This document shows, one piece after another, positions 16,930 through 25,451 of a stretch of 64,000 bases of DNA (its first letter is position 1; each line of letters starts with the position of its first letter). This DNA comes from Rhizobium leguminosarum. GTDB lineage: Bacteria; Pseudomonadota; Alphaproteobacteria; Rhizobiales; Rhizobiaceae. The notes under the pieces are model-generated. The model had not been told where the DNA came from, searched no databases, and worked only from the letters and a program-made list of their open reading frames with translations. The DNA lies in assembly GCF_001679785.1 (NCBI RefSeq), contig NZ_CP016286.1, positions 620,001-684,000 on the forward strand. The letters run 5' to 3'. Position numbers and translations under genes: made by a program.

Positions 16930-17814
16930 ATGTTCAATGGGTCCATTCCCGCCCTCGTCACCCCCTTCACGGATGCCGGATTGATCGACGAAGACAGCTT
17001 CGCCGCTCATGTCGACTGGCAGATCAAGGAGGGCAGCACTGGTCTCGTTCCGGTCGGTACGACAGGCGAATCTCCAACGCTGTCGCATGCCGAGCACAAA
17101 CGGGTCGTGGAACTCTGCATCGAAGTTGCCGCAAAACGCGTTCCCGTCATGGCCGGCGCCGGCTCGAACAATACGCGTGAGGCGATCGAGCTTGCCCAGC
17201 ATGCCGAAAAGGTCGGTGCAAACGCCGTTCTGGTCGTCACCCCCTATTACAACAAGCCGACGCAGAAGGGTCTGATCGCCCATTTTTCGGCGATCGCCGA
17301 GGCCGTCGATCTGCCGATCTATATCTATAACATCCCCGGCCGCTCGGTGGTCGACATGACACCGGAAACGATGGGTGCGCTCGCCAAGGCGCATAGGAAT
17401 ATCGTCGGCGTCAAGGATGCGACGGGCAAGATCGAGCGCGTCTCCGAACAGCGCATCAGCTGTGGCGCTGATTTCAGGCAGCTGTCCGGCGAGGATGCGA
17501 CGGCGCTCGGCTTCAACGCCCATGGCGGTGTCGGCTGTATTTCGGTAACGGCCAATGTCGCCCCGCGCCTTTGCGCCGACTTCCAGGCGGCAACGCTGGC
17601 AGGCGACTATGCCCGCGCCCTGGAATATCAGGATCGGCTGATGCCGCTGCACAAGGCTATCTTCTTTGAACCCGGTCTTTGCGGTGCCAAATACGGGCTC
17701 TCCAAACTTGGCCGGATGAGCCGCAACGTTCGTTCGCCGCTGCTTTCGACGCTGGAGCCGGCAACGGAATCGGCGATCGACGCTGCGATGCGCCATGCAG
17801 GCCTGCTGAACTGA
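16930..17814 (+). CDS. dapA: 4-hydroxy-tetrahydrodipicolinate synthase DapA
   Basis: A 294-residue TIM-barrel aldolase condenses pyruvate with aspartate semialdehyde in lysine and diaminopimelate synthesis. [10 protein letters not shown] (43-52) holds the threonine pair, YIYNIPGRS (131-139) the catalytic tyrosine Y133, and VGVKDATG the Schiff-base lysine K162. The start at 16930 is preceded by GAGGAG. Diaminopimelate is needed for the wall that the divergent lytic transglycosylase degrades. Two hairpins lie between it and smpB. Confidence 0.96.
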   Translation: MFNGSIPALVTPFTDAGLIDEDSFAAHVDWQIKEGSTGLVPVGTTGESPTLSHAEHKRVVELCIEVAAKRVPVMAGAGSNNTREAIELAQHAEKVGANAVLVVTPYYNKPTQKGLIAHFSAIAEAVDLPIYIYNIPGRSVVDMTPETMGALAKAHRNIVGVKDATGKIERVSEQRISCGADFRQLSGEDATALGFNAHGGVGCISVTANVAPRLCADFQAATLAGDYARALEYQDRLMPLHKAIFFEPGLCGAKYGLSKLGRMSRNVRSPLLSTLEPATESAIDAAMRHAGLLN

Positions 17815-17815
17815 C

Positions 17816-17893
17816 GAGACCGGCCGTCTTCACAAGACGGGGTCTCTCCCTTACATAGAGGGCAAGGAATGAGGGCGCGGCTTTTCGCGCCCT
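17816..17893 (+). other. Two hairpins between dapA and smpB
   Basis: The first hairpin, 17816-17846, is GAGACC plus CCGTCTT pairing with AAGACGG plus GGTCTC, with a two-base bulge. The second, 17872-17893, is AGGGCGCG pairing with CGCGCCCT. Neither is followed by a clear T run on the plus strand, so they are weak terminator candidates and may instead protect the dapA message or form part of the smpB leader. Confidence 0.45.
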
Positions 17894-17915
17894 AAAAAGC
17901 AATTGGAATATCGTC

Positions 17916-18395
17916 ATGGCCCCCAAAGGCAGCCAGCGCGTGGTGAATAAGGTCGTGGCCGAAAACCGCAAGGCCCGCTTCAACTACGAGATCATCGATA
18001 CTTACGAGGCCGGCATCGTGCTGATGGGCACGGAGGTCAAGTCGCTGCGCGAAGGCAAGGCCAATATCGCCGAATCCTACGCCTCGGATGAGGGCGGCGA
18101 GATCTGGCTGATCAATTCCTACCTGCCGGAATATCTGCAGGCCAACCGCTTCAATCACGAACCGCGCCGCCGCCGCAAGCTGCTGCTGTCGGGCCGTGAA
18201 ATCCATCGCCTGCGCTCTGCCATCAACCGTGAAGGCATGACGCTGATCCCGCTGAAGATCTATTTCAACGATCGCGGTCGAGCGAAGATGGAACTGGCAC
18301 TCGCCAAGGGTAAGAAATTGCACGACAAGCGCGAATCCGAGAAGGAGCGCGATTGGAACCGGCAGAAGAGCCGCCTGTTGAAGGCTCATGGTTGA
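17916..18395 (+). CDS. smpB: SsrA-binding protein SmpB
   Basis: This 159-residue protein is the tmRNA partner for rescue of stalled ribosomes. The family pattern is complete: [14 protein letters not shown] at the start, [22 protein letters not shown] with the core RNA-binding loop, [14 protein letters not shown], and a basic C-terminal tail ([17 protein letters not shown]) that enters the decoding centre. Length is standard. It follows dapA in the same direction after two hairpins, and a dispersed palindrome (family B) lies six bases behind the stop codon. Confidence 0.96.
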   Translation: MAPKGSQRVVNKVVAENRKARFNYEIIDTYEAGIVLMGTEVKSLREGKANIAESYASDEGGEIWLINSYLPEYLQANRFNHEPRRRRKLLLSGREIHRLRSAINREGMTLIPLKIYFNDRGRAKMELALAKGKKLHDKRESEKERDWNRQKSRLLKAHG

Positions 18396-18400
18396 CCGCG

Positions 18401-18487
18401 CTAAAGCATGTTTTGCGACAACGGCATGCGTAAAAACAAAGACTTAAAGCGCGAGGAGCGAATCTGAAAGATCGCGACGCGCTTTAG
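18401..18487. repeat. Palindromic repeat family B, copy after smpB
   Basis: CTAAAGCATG starts a block that continues through TTTTGCGACAACGGCATGCG to a second palindrome, AAAGCGCG...CGCGCTTTAG, ending at 18487. The copy at 43539-43618 is almost identical over about 80 bases, and a short version lies at 27294-27339. Confidence 0.75.
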
Positions 18488-18595
18488 GGCCGATCACACT
18501 GCAATCGGCCGCTGTCGCGTATCGTCCATGTAAAGGCGTGGTCACGCGAGGAGCTGGCCGCCGCGCCCCATAATTCAAAGTGTTACAGCGAGAGA

Positions 18596-19177
18596 TCAGT
18601 CCTCGAAATCGCTGGCCGGGGCGACTTCGGCCGGGCGTGGCGCCCGCTCGGAAGGATCGCGACCGATTTCAGCCTTCAGAGACAAGAGATCGATGAAATG
18701 ATCGGCCTGCCGGCGCAGGTCGTCGGCGATCATCGGTGGCTGGGTCGCCATGGTCGAGATCACCGAGACCTTGCGGCCCCTGCGCTGCAATGCCTCGACC
18801 AGGTTGGTGAAATCGCCGTCGCCCGAGAAGATGACGAGATGATCGACCGTTTCGGACTGTTCCATGGCATCGATCGCAAGCTCGATGTCCATGTTGCCTT
18901 TGATCTTTCGGCGACCCATGGAATCCGTGAATTCCTTGGCGGGCTTGGTGACGACTTTGTAGCCGTTGTAGTCGAGCCAGTCGATCAGCGGCCGGATCGA
19001 CGAATATTCCTGATCTTCGATCAGAGCGGTATAATAATACGCGCGCAGCAGATATCCGCGTTTCTGGAATGCTTTCAGGAGCTTGCGGTAATCAATGTCA
19101 AAGCCGAGGCTCTTGGATGCAGCGTAGAGATTGGCGCCGTCAATGAAGAGTGCAATTTTTTCGCGTGGGTCAAACAT
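18596..19177 (-). CDS. NYN-domain (LabA-like, PIN fold) protein
   Basis: The 193-residue protein has the LabA/NYN layout: LFIDGANLY with D13, DIDYRKLLKAF, then GNMDIELAIDAM with D97 and VIFSGDGDFTNLVEAL with D120 and D122. These acidic residues form the metal site of PIN-like nucleases, so RNA cleavage is likely but not proven. The last 20 residues are a disordered, proline-rich tail. It diverges from rpoZ, with which it shares a 297-bp AT-rich gap, and lies 200 bp behind smpB on the other strand. Confidence 0.85.
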   Translation of the reverse strand: MFDPREKIALFIDGANLYAASKSLGFDIDYRKLLKAFQKRGYLLRAYYYTALIEDQEYSSIRPLIDWLDYNGYKVVTKPAKEFTDSMGRRKIKGNMDIELAIDAMEQSETVDHLVIFSGDGDFTNLVEALQRRGRKVSVISTMATQPPMIADDLRRQADHFIDLLSLKAEIGRDPSERAPRPAEVAPASDFED

Positions 19178-19474
19178 CGCTTACCAATCCAATGAGAGCA
19201 ATCGAAATCCGTATGGGTCAAACTTCAATAAAAACAATAGCTTGTGTTTCGATTTCAATCTGATCCTTACTTTATGAATTATTCATATATGAAAGATTTA
19301 GGGCACGATTCGACATATTCCAAGCAACCTTCGGTGGAATTATGACATTCTCCATGGAAATCTAGCTCAGCCGCGGATAAAGACGAGGGGAGCCGGAATG
19401 AAAAACTTGTATTTGCCCGGTTTTAATTGTATCGGGCGTGTTAATCCCGAAATGACGACCGTAAAGGACAGGCA

Positions 19475-19879
19475 ATGGCCCGTGTCACAGTTGAAGATTG
19501 CATCGACAAGGTGGAGAACCGCTTCGAGCTGGTTCTGCTCGCCAGCCACCGCGCCCGGCTGATTTCCCAGGGTGCCTCGATCACCATCGATCGCGACAAC
19601 GACAAGAATCCTGTGGTGGCCCTGCGCGAAATCGCCGACGAGACGCTTTCGCCCGATGACCTCAAGGAAGATCTGATCCATTCGCTGCAGAAGCATGTCG
19701 AAGTCGACGAGCCCGAGCCCGATCCGGCAAGCATGATCGCTGCCGGCGGTGCCACTGCGGCCGACAGCGAAGAGCAGGACGACGTGCCGGAGACGATCAC
19801 TTTCGACCAGATGTCGGAAGAAGAGCTGCTTGCCGGCATCGAAGGCCTTGTGCCGCCGGAAAAGAGCGACGACTACTAA
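19475..19879 (+). CDS. rpoZ: RNA polymerase omega subunit
   Basis: The 134-residue protein begins [20 protein letters not shown], followed by RARLISQG and [15 protein letters not shown], the omega signature that clamps the beta-prime subunit. The acidic C-terminal tail (about 80-134) is typical of alphaproteobacteria, which have longer omega subunits than E. coli. AAAGGA lies seven bases before the ATG. It lies upstream of rsh, as in many proteobacteria, where omega also helps RNA polymerase bind ppGpp. A perfect terminator-like hairpin separates the two genes. Confidence 0.95.
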   Translation: MARVTVEDCIDKVENRFELVLLASHRARLISQGASITIDRDNDKNPVVALREIADETLSPDDLKEDLIHSLQKHVEVDEPEPDPASMIAAGGATAADSEEQDDVPETITFDQMSEEELLAGIEGLVPPEKSDDY

Positions 19880-20011
19880 GCGCGCAGGCGGGATCTCCGG
19901 TCGCGTCGGTTAGATGCAGCCCGGAAAAAGCTGCATGCGACGCAAAAGAGCGACGATTACCAATCGTCAATCTTGCACCTTTATTGCTTAGGCATATTAT
20001 TGCCCATGTGT

Positions 20012-20046
20012 GCGCCAATCGTTGATTGGCGCGCTTTTATTTTTAT
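20012..20046 (+). terminator. Terminator or attenuator between rpoZ and rsh
   Basis: GCGCCAATC, a GTT loop and GATTGGCGC form a perfect 9-bp stem followed by a T-rich run (GCTTTTATTTTTAT). It lies 130 bp after rpoZ and ends about 16 bp before the rsh start codon, so it would stop rpoZ transcripts or limit read-through into rsh. Confidence 0.75.
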
Positions 20047-20061
20047 CGGAGTGGCTTTGGA

Positions 20062-22296
20062 ATGATGCGGCAGTACGAGCTCGTGGAGCGGGTTCAGCAA
20101 TACAAGCCCGATGCCAATGAAGCACTGCTGAACAAAGCCTATGTTTACGCCATGCAGAAGCATGGCCAGCAAAAGCGCGCGAGCGGCGATCCCTATATTT
20201 CCCATCCGCTCGAGGTCGCCGCCATCCTCACCGACATGCACCTCGATGAATCGACGATCGCGGTCGCCCTTCTGCACGATACGATCGAGGATACGACGGC
20301 GACGCGCGCCGAGATCGACGAACTCTTCGGCGAGGATATCGGCCGCCTGGTCGAGGGTCTGACGAAGATCAAGAAGCTCGATCTCGTCACCAAGAAGGCC
20401 AAGCAGGCGGAAAACCTGCGCAAGCTGCTGCTCGCCATTTCCGACGATGTACGCGTGCTGCTCGTCAAGCTTGCCGATCGCCTGCACAATATGCGTACCC
20501 TCGATCACATGTCGGCCGACAAGCGTGCCCGCATTTCCGAGGAGACGATGGAAATCTATGCGCCGCTCGCCGGCCGCATGGGCATGCAGGACATGCGCGA
20601 GGAACTCGAGGAACTCTCCTTCCGCCATATGAACCCGGAAGCCTACGAGACTGTCACCAAAAGGCTGGAAGAGCTTTCGAAGCGCAACGAGGGCATCGTC
20701 AAGAAGATCGAGGCCGAACTGCGCGACCTTCTGGTCGCAAGCGGCCTGACGAGCGCCTATGTCAAGGGCCGGCAGAAGAAGCCCTATTCGGTCTTCCGCA
20801 AGATGCAATCGAAGTCGCTTTCCTTCGAACAGCTTTCCGATGTCTACGGCTTCCGCCTGATCGTCGAGGACATCCCTTCCTGCTACCGGGCACTCGGCAT
20901 CGTCCACACGCGCTGGCGCGTCGTGCCCGGCCGCTTCAAGGACTATATCTCGACGCCGAAGCAGAACGATTACCGTTCGCTGCACACCACCATTGTCGGA
21001 CCCTCCAGCCAGCGCATCGAACTGCAGATCCGCACCAAGCGCATGCACGAAATCGCCGAATTCGGCATCGCCGCCCACACACTCTATAAGGACGGCGCCA
21101 CCAATGCCGATGGCGACATCCTTTCCCGCGAATCCAATGCCTATTCCTGGCTGCGTCATACGATCGAGGCCCTGGCCGAGGGCGACAGCCCGGAAGAGTT
21201 CCTCGAACACACCAAGCTCGAGCTGTTCCAGGACCAGGTCTTCTGCTTCACGCCGAAGGGCAAGTTGATTGCCCTGCCGCGTGGCGCCACCCCGATCGAT
21301 TTCGCCTATGCGGTACACACCAATATCGGCGACACCACGGTGGGCGCCAAGATCAACGGCCGCATCATGCCGCTGGTGACGCGGCTTGCAAATGGCGACG
21401 AGGTCGAGATCATCCGCTCCGGCGTGCAGGTTCCGCCCGCCGCCTGGGAGGAGATCGTCGTGACCGGCAAGGCGCGCGCCGCCATCCGCCGCGCCACCCG
21501 CATGGCGATCCGCAAGCAATATGCCGGCCTCGGCCACCGCATTCTCGAGCGCACCTTCAACAGGGCCGGCAAGATCTTCTCGCGCGAGGCGATGAAGCCG
21601 GCGCTGCACCGTCTCGGCCAAAAGGATGTCGAGGATGCGATCGCCGCCGTCGGCCGCGGCGAGATGTCCTCGCTCGACGTGCTGCGCGCCGTCTATCCCG
21701 ATCATCAGGACGAGCGCGTCACCGTGAAGCCCTCCGGCGATGACGGCTGGTTCAACGTTCGTAGCGCCGCCGGCATGATCTTCAAGATCCCCGGCAAGAC
21801 CAAGACAGGGCACGATGGCGGCCATTCGGAAATCGACGCCGATGCCGATATCGGGCCGATCCGCGGCCTGTCCGGCAATGTCGACGTCAAGTTCGCGCCG
21901 ACCGGCGCCGTGCCCGGCGATCGCATCGTCGGTATCATGGATCAGGGCAAGGGCATCACCATCTATCCGATCCAGTCGCCGAGCCTGCAGCGCTTCGACG
22001 ATCAGCCCGACCGCTGGATCGACGTGCGCTGGGACCTCGACGAAGCCAACAAGTCGCGTTTCATGGCGCGCATCATGGTGAATGGGTTGAATGAGCCCGG
22101 CACGCTTGCCAAGGTCGCCCAGACGGTCGCAGGCATCGACGTCAATATCCGCTTGCTGAACACGGTGCGGGTCGCGGCCGATTTCACCGAAATGATGCTC
22201 GAGGTTGAGGTCTGGGACCTGCGTCAGCTCAACCAGCTGCTCGCCCAGATGAAGGAGCTGGATTGCATTGCCACGGTCCGGCGCCTCTACGAGTAA
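20062..22296 (+). CDS. rsh: Bifunctional (p)ppGpp synthetase/hydrolase Rsh
   Basis: The 744-residue protein makes and degrades the alarmone (p)ppGpp. The N-terminal HD hydrolase is intact (ISHPLEVAAILTD around 46-58 and LLHDTIEDT with H72-D73). The synthetase domain follows (YGFRLIVED, then DYISTPKQNDYRSLHTT, about 250-330), then TGS (about 385-445, VFCFTPKGKLIALPRGATPIDFAYA) and a C-terminal ACT domain (about 665-744). Both catalytic parts look functional, as expected where one Rsh does both jobs. The start was set at the ATG pair 20062; a longer in-frame start lies in the upstream hairpin. Confidence 0.96.
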   Translation: MMRQYELVERVQQYKPDANEALLNKAYVYAMQKHGQQKRASGDPYISHPLEVAAILTDMHLDESTIAVALLHDTIEDTTATRAEIDELFGEDIGRLVEGLTKIKKLDLVTKKAKQAENLRKLLLAISDDVRVLLVKLADRLHNMRTLDHMSADKRARISEETMEIYAPLAGRMGMQDMREELEELSFRHMNPEAYETVTKRLEELSKRNEGIVKKIEAELRDLLVASGLTSAYVKGRQKKPYSVFRKMQSKSLSFEQLSDVYGFRLIVEDIPSCYRALGIVHTRWRVVPGRFKDYISTPKQNDYRSLHTTIVGPSSQRIELQIRTKRMHEIAEFGIAAHTLYKDGATNADGDILSRESNAYSWLRHTIEALAEGDSPEEFLEHTKLELFQDQVFCFTPKGKLIALPRGATPIDFAYAVHTNIGDTTVGAKINGRIMPLVTRLANGDEVEIIRSGVQVPPAAWEEIVVTGKARAAIRRATRMAIRKQYAGLGHRILERTFNRAGKIFSREAMKPALHRLGQKDVEDAIAAVGRGEMSSLDVLRAVYPDHQDERVTVKPSGDDGWFNVRSAAGMIFKIPGKTKTGHDGGHSEIDADADIGPIRGLSGNVDVKFAPTGAVPGDRIVGIMDQGKGITIYPIQSPSLQRFDDQPDRWIDVRWDLDEANKSRFMARIMVNGLNEPGTLAKVAQTVAGIDVNIRLLNTVRVAADFTEMMLEVEVWDLRQLNQLLAQMKELDCIATVRRLYE

Positions 22297-22480
22297 GCTT
22301 TTGTTAAGCCGCCCCAGAGGGTTGGCCGAAAAATTGCACATTTTATAATCGGAGCAGCGCATCAAAGGGGCAAGCGATGCGCTAGGCGCATGGCTGTGTC
22401 CATGTTGCGGCGGTGGTAATTAACCTTTGTCGGGCCTATCTTCTGGTCATCGAAACGTAAACAGAAGATGAGACAAGATA

Positions 22481-22630
22481 ATGTTTGACCCTATCAAGAA
22501 ATTCGCTCGCGCCTTTCGCGCTCCGACCACGCAGGAACGTGAAATGGCATATTTGAATGGCTCGCTCGATCGTATCGATCTCGAGTTTCGTCAGCGCCAG
22601 GTCGATCGCGGTCTGTTCCGCAATCGCTGA
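22481..22630 (+). CDS. DUF3563 small protein
   Basis: A 49-residue frame reads MFDPIKKFARAFR, then QEREMAYLNGSLDRIDLEFRQRQVDRGLFRNR. The block REMAYLNGS..DR.DLE.RQR..DRG.F is the DUF3563 signature, which I recognise from small proteins of rhizobia and burkholderias. Function is unknown. It is strongly charged and probably helical. AGATGAGACAAG before the start is only a moderate ribosome binding site. It stands alone, with a clear terminator 50 bp downstream, so it is its own transcription unit. Confidence 0.8.
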   Translation: MFDPIKKFARAFRAPTTQEREMAYLNGSLDRIDLEFRQRQVDRGLFRNR

Positions 22631-22678
22631 TACTGGACCTTATACTTGAGGTAAGTGAGGGACGTTATGCATAACGGA

Positions 22679-22733
22679 CGCCCCTCGGCATGAAGGAGCT
22701 CCTCTTCGCAGCGAGAACTGAGGGGCGGTTTTT
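22679..22733 (+). terminator. Terminator after the DUF3563 gene
   Basis: CGCCCCTC at 22679-22686 pairs with GAGGGGCG at 22720-22727 and is followed by GTTTTT. The 33-base loop contains a further small stem (GGAGCTCC). Confidence 0.7.
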
Positions 22734-22791
22734 CGAGCGGTATCATTTGCCGCTCTTGTCATGGTGGTGTGCGCTGCACTAAATACCGGCC

Positions 22792-23382
22792 ATGTTGTTT
22801 CGCCGTCGCAAGCCTGCGGGATTCAAGGAAAAGATGCGGGAGCTTTTATGGCCTCGCAAAGGTTTCCTTCGCCCGATCCGTTACCTGACAATGCGCGTCC
22901 TGCGCCTGAGCGCTTCGCCGCATGCGGTTGCCGCCGGCGTCGCTGCGGGTGTCTTTGTCTCGTGGACGCCGTTCATCGGCGTGCATTTCATCATGGCTTT
23001 CGTCATCACTTATTTCCTCTCCGGCAGCATGGTGGCCGCCGCCCTCGGCTGCGCCGCCTTCGGCAATCCGCTGACCTATCCCTTCATCTGGGGCATCACC
23101 TGGGAAATCGGGCATCTGCTGTTGAGCCGCGAGGATCAACTGGCCGGCCAGGCGGTGGATCTCGCCGCCCTTTTCCACAAGCTGAACTTCACCGAATTAT
23201 GGAAGCCGGTGCTGGAGCCGATGCTGGTCGGCGCTATCCCGCCGGCGATCGTCACCTCCGTTGCGCTCTATGCGCTGACATTCTACACCGTGAAGGGTTT
23301 TCAGACGCGCCGCCATATACGGCTGATGGAGCGGGCGCGCCTGCGTCTTGCCGTTCCAGCCGGCGACATGCCGAGCGTATGA
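22792..23382 (+). CDS. DUF2062 membrane protein
   Basis: This 196-residue protein has a basic N-terminus and the DUF2062 core: SPHAVAAGVAAGVFVSWTPF, then GVHFIMAFVITYFL, then AFGNPLTYPFIWGITWEIG. Three hydrophobic segments (about 44-78, 82-110 and 146-168) put it in the inner membrane. The biochemical role of DUF2062 is not established. It lies between rsh and acpS in the same direction, a neighbourhood I recall from other Rhizobiaceae, so its position is probably conserved, but no functional link is shown. Confidence 0.8.
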   Translation: MLFRRRKPAGFKEKMRELLWPRKGFLRPIRYLTMRVLRLSASPHAVAAGVAAGVFVSWTPFIGVHFIMAFVITYFLSGSMVAAALGCAAFGNPLTYPFIWGITWEIGHLLLSREDQLAGQAVDLAALFHKLNFTELWKPVLEPMLVGAIPPAIVTSVALYALTFYTVKGFQTRRHIRLMERARLRLAVPAGDMPSV

Positions 23383-23420
23383 ACCCGATCAAGAATTCTT
23401 AAGCGACGGAAGGGGCCGGC

Positions 23421-23825
23421 ATGATCATCGGCATTGGCAGTGATTTGATCGACATTCGCCGTGTCGAGAAATCCATCGAGCGCTTCGGCGAGCGCTTCAC
23501 CCATCGCTGCTTCACCGAGATCGAGCGCGCGCGTTCCGACAGGCGGGCAAACCGTGCCGCATCCTATGCCAAGCGTTTTGCCGCCAAGGAGGCCTGTTCC
23601 AAGGCGCTCGGCACCGGCATGGCGCAGGGCGTCTTCTGGAAGGACATGGGCGTCGTCAACCTGCCGAGCGGCAAGCCCACCATGCTTTTATCGGGCGGCG
23701 CCGCCCTGATCCTCGAATCGCTGCTGCCCGCGGGCCACAGGCCCGCCATTCATTTGACAATAACGGATGATTATCCCTTGGCGCAGGCTTTCGTCATTAT
23801 CGAGGCGTTGCCCTTGAGCCTCTGA
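23421..23825 (+). CDS. acpS: Holo-[acyl-carrier-protein] synthase AcpS
   Basis: The 134-residue enzyme transfers 4'-phosphopantetheine from CoA to acyl carrier protein. The N-terminus [16 protein letters not shown] contains the magnesium-binding aspartate D8, and [15 protein letters not shown] contains the second ligand E57 and the family motif. It is the usual length for AcpS. It follows the DUF2062 gene by 38 bp and probably starts the operon part acpS-lepB-rnc-era, although a tandem-repeat spacer separates it from lepB. Confidence 0.95.
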   Translation: MIIGIGSDLIDIRRVEKSIERFGERFTHRCFTEIERARSDRRANRAASYAKRFAAKEACSKALGTGMAQGVFWKDMGVVNLPSGKPTMLLSGGAALILESLLPAGHRPAIHLTITDDYPLAQAFVIIEALPLSL

Positions 23826-23880
23826 TCGCGCGACCTCGGGAACTGTTGATCGCGACCTCGGAAGCGTTGATCGCGACCTC
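23822..23880. repeat. Three imperfect tandem copies of an about 20-bp unit
   Basis: The unit TTGATCGCGACCTCGGAAG occurs about three times in a row from the acpS stop codon onward: a variant with CGCGCGACC, then two closer copies, the last cut short. The stretch is non-coding and lies about 100 bp before lepB. Confidence 0.7.
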
Positions 23881-23984
23881 TCGTCGCTTTTGATGTTGTC
23901 GCCATTGCCGCAACCGGCCGAAGCCGCTAGAGAGAACGACAGAAAGAATTGCGCCGCTGCGGCGTCTTGAAGGAATAAGACTGC

Positions 23985-24728
23985 GTGTCCGAAAAAGTCG
24001 AAGCCAAGCCGAACGCCCTCTGGGAAAATATCAAAGTTATCATCCAGGCGCTGATTTTGGCGATGGTGATCCGAACGGTGCTGTTCCAGCCCTTTACCAT
24101 TCCGTCCGGTTCGATGATGCCGACCCTGCTTGTCGGCGACTACATCTTCGTCAACAAGTTCGCTTACGGCTATTCGAAATATTCGCTGCCTTTCTCGCCT
24201 GATGTCTTCAGCGGCCGCCTGTTCGGCGCCGATCCGAAGCGTGGCGACATTGTCGTCTTCCGTTTCCCGCCGAACCCCGACATCGATTACATCAAGCGCT
24301 GCATCGGCCTGCCGGGCGACCGTATCCAGGTTACCGACGGCGTGCTCTACGTCAACGGCAAGCCGGTTCCGAAGGTGGCGGACGGTGCGTTCACTTCGGA
24401 TTACAAGCTCGACCCGGGCGAGGACGTGCCGGTGTTCCGCGAAACGCTCGACGACGGCAAGTCCTACGACACGCTCGATCAGTCTCCGGTGTCGCGTGGC
24501 GACAACACCCGCGAATTCATCGTGCCGGAAGGCCATTATTTCATGATGGGCGACAATCGCGACAACTCGCTCGACAGCCGCTTCGACGTCGGCTTCGTGC
24601 CCGCCGAAAATCTTGTCGGCCGTGCCAGCGTCATCTTCTTCTCGCTCGGCAACGACACCTCCTTCCGCGAGATCTGGAAGTGGCCGACGAACATGCGTTG
24701 GGACCGCCTCTTCAAGGTTGTTGAATGA
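23985..24728 (+). CDS. lepB: Signal peptidase I
   Basis: The 247-residue inner-membrane protease removes signal peptides from exported proteins. One N-terminal membrane segment (about 16-34) is followed by the nucleophile in IPSGSMMPTL (Ser43), the general base in DYIKRCIGLPGD (Lys104), and the box MGDNRDNSLDSR near residue 187. It starts at a GTG (23985) with AAGGA upstream. Its last codons overlap the rnc start (ATGA), so the two are translationally coupled. Confidence 0.96.
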   Translation: MSEKVEAKPNALWENIKVIIQALILAMVIRTVLFQPFTIPSGSMMPTLLVGDYIFVNKFAYGYSKYSLPFSPDVFSGRLFGADPKRGDIVVFRFPPNPDIDYIKRCIGLPGDRIQVTDGVLYVNGKPVPKVADGAFTSDYKLDPGEDVPVFRETLDDGKSYDTLDQSPVSRGDNTREFIVPEGHYFMMGDNRDNSLDSRFDVGFVPAENLVGRASVIFFSLGNDTSFREIWKWPTNMRWDRLFKVVE

Positions 24729-25444
24729 GTAAGGCGCAGACGCTTTCTGCGGCGGACCGCGCAAAGCTTGAAGGCCTGATCGGTCATGACTTCGCTGAAA
24801 AGGAACGCCTGGATCGCGCGCTGACCCATGCCAGCGCCCGCACCGAAAAGGGCGGCAATTACGAACGGCTGGAATTCCTCGGTGACAGGGTCCTCGGGCT
24901 CTGCATCGCCGAGCTTCTGTTCCGCACCTTCGGCACGGCAGGAGAAGGCGAGCTCTCGGTTCGCCTCAACCAACTCGTCAGCGCCGAAACCTGTGCTGCG
25001 GTCGCCGACGAACTCAATCTTCACCTCTATATCCGCACCGGCGCCGATGTGAAAAAACTGACCGGCAAGCGAATGATGAATGTGCGCGCCGATGTCGTCG
25101 AAAGCCTGATCGCCGCGATCTATCTCGACGGCGGCCTGGAAGTCGCCAGCCGGTTCATTCTGCGTTACTGGCAGGGCAGGGCGGTGCGGGCCGATGGCGC
25201 CAAGCGCGACGCCAAGACCGAGCTGCAGGAATGGTCGCACGCGAAATTTGGTGTCACGCCGATCTACCGGGTTGATGAACGCAGCGGACCGGATCATGAT
25301 CCCCGCTTCAAGGTGACGGTGGAAGTTGCTGGCATTAAGCCCGAAACCGGCGTAGAGCGGTCGAAGCGTGCCGCCGAACAGGTGGCGGCAACGAAGATGC
25401 TCGAGCGCGAAGGCATTTGGCAGCAATCGCCTGCCGGAAACTGA
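24725..25444 (+). CDS. rnc: Ribonuclease III
   Basis: The 239-residue enzyme cuts double-stranded RNA, including rRNA precursors. The signature ERLEFLGDRVLGL (47-59) carries the catalytic acidic residues E50 and D54, and NVRADVVESLIAAIYLDGG supplies the second acidic cluster. The C-terminal 70 residues are a double-stranded RNA-binding domain (TELQEWSHAKFG, AEQVAATKMLE). It overlaps lepB by four bases and is followed seven bases later by era, the classic lepB-rnc-era set. Confidence 0.96.
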   Translation: MSKAQTLSAADRAKLEGLIGHDFAEKERLDRALTHASARTEKGGNYERLEFLGDRVLGLCIAELLFRTFGTAGEGELSVRLNQLVSAETCAAVADELNLHLYIRTGADVKKLTGKRMMNVRADVVESLIAAIYLDGGLEVASRFILRYWQGRAVRADGAKRDAKTELQEWSHAKFGVTPIYRVDERSGPDHDPRFKVTVEVAGIKPETGVERSKRAAEQVAATKMLEREGIWQQSPAGN

Positions 25445-25451
25445 CGGGACA

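Noticed and set aside
19981..22365. Long open frame on the minus strand opposite rsh (nearly 800 codons)
   Set aside because: It mirrors the rsh gene exactly, has no family features, and arises from GC-rich codon bias. The same applies to long frames opposite the ABC transporter (45463-47298), the porin (12510-13766), iolD and purF.
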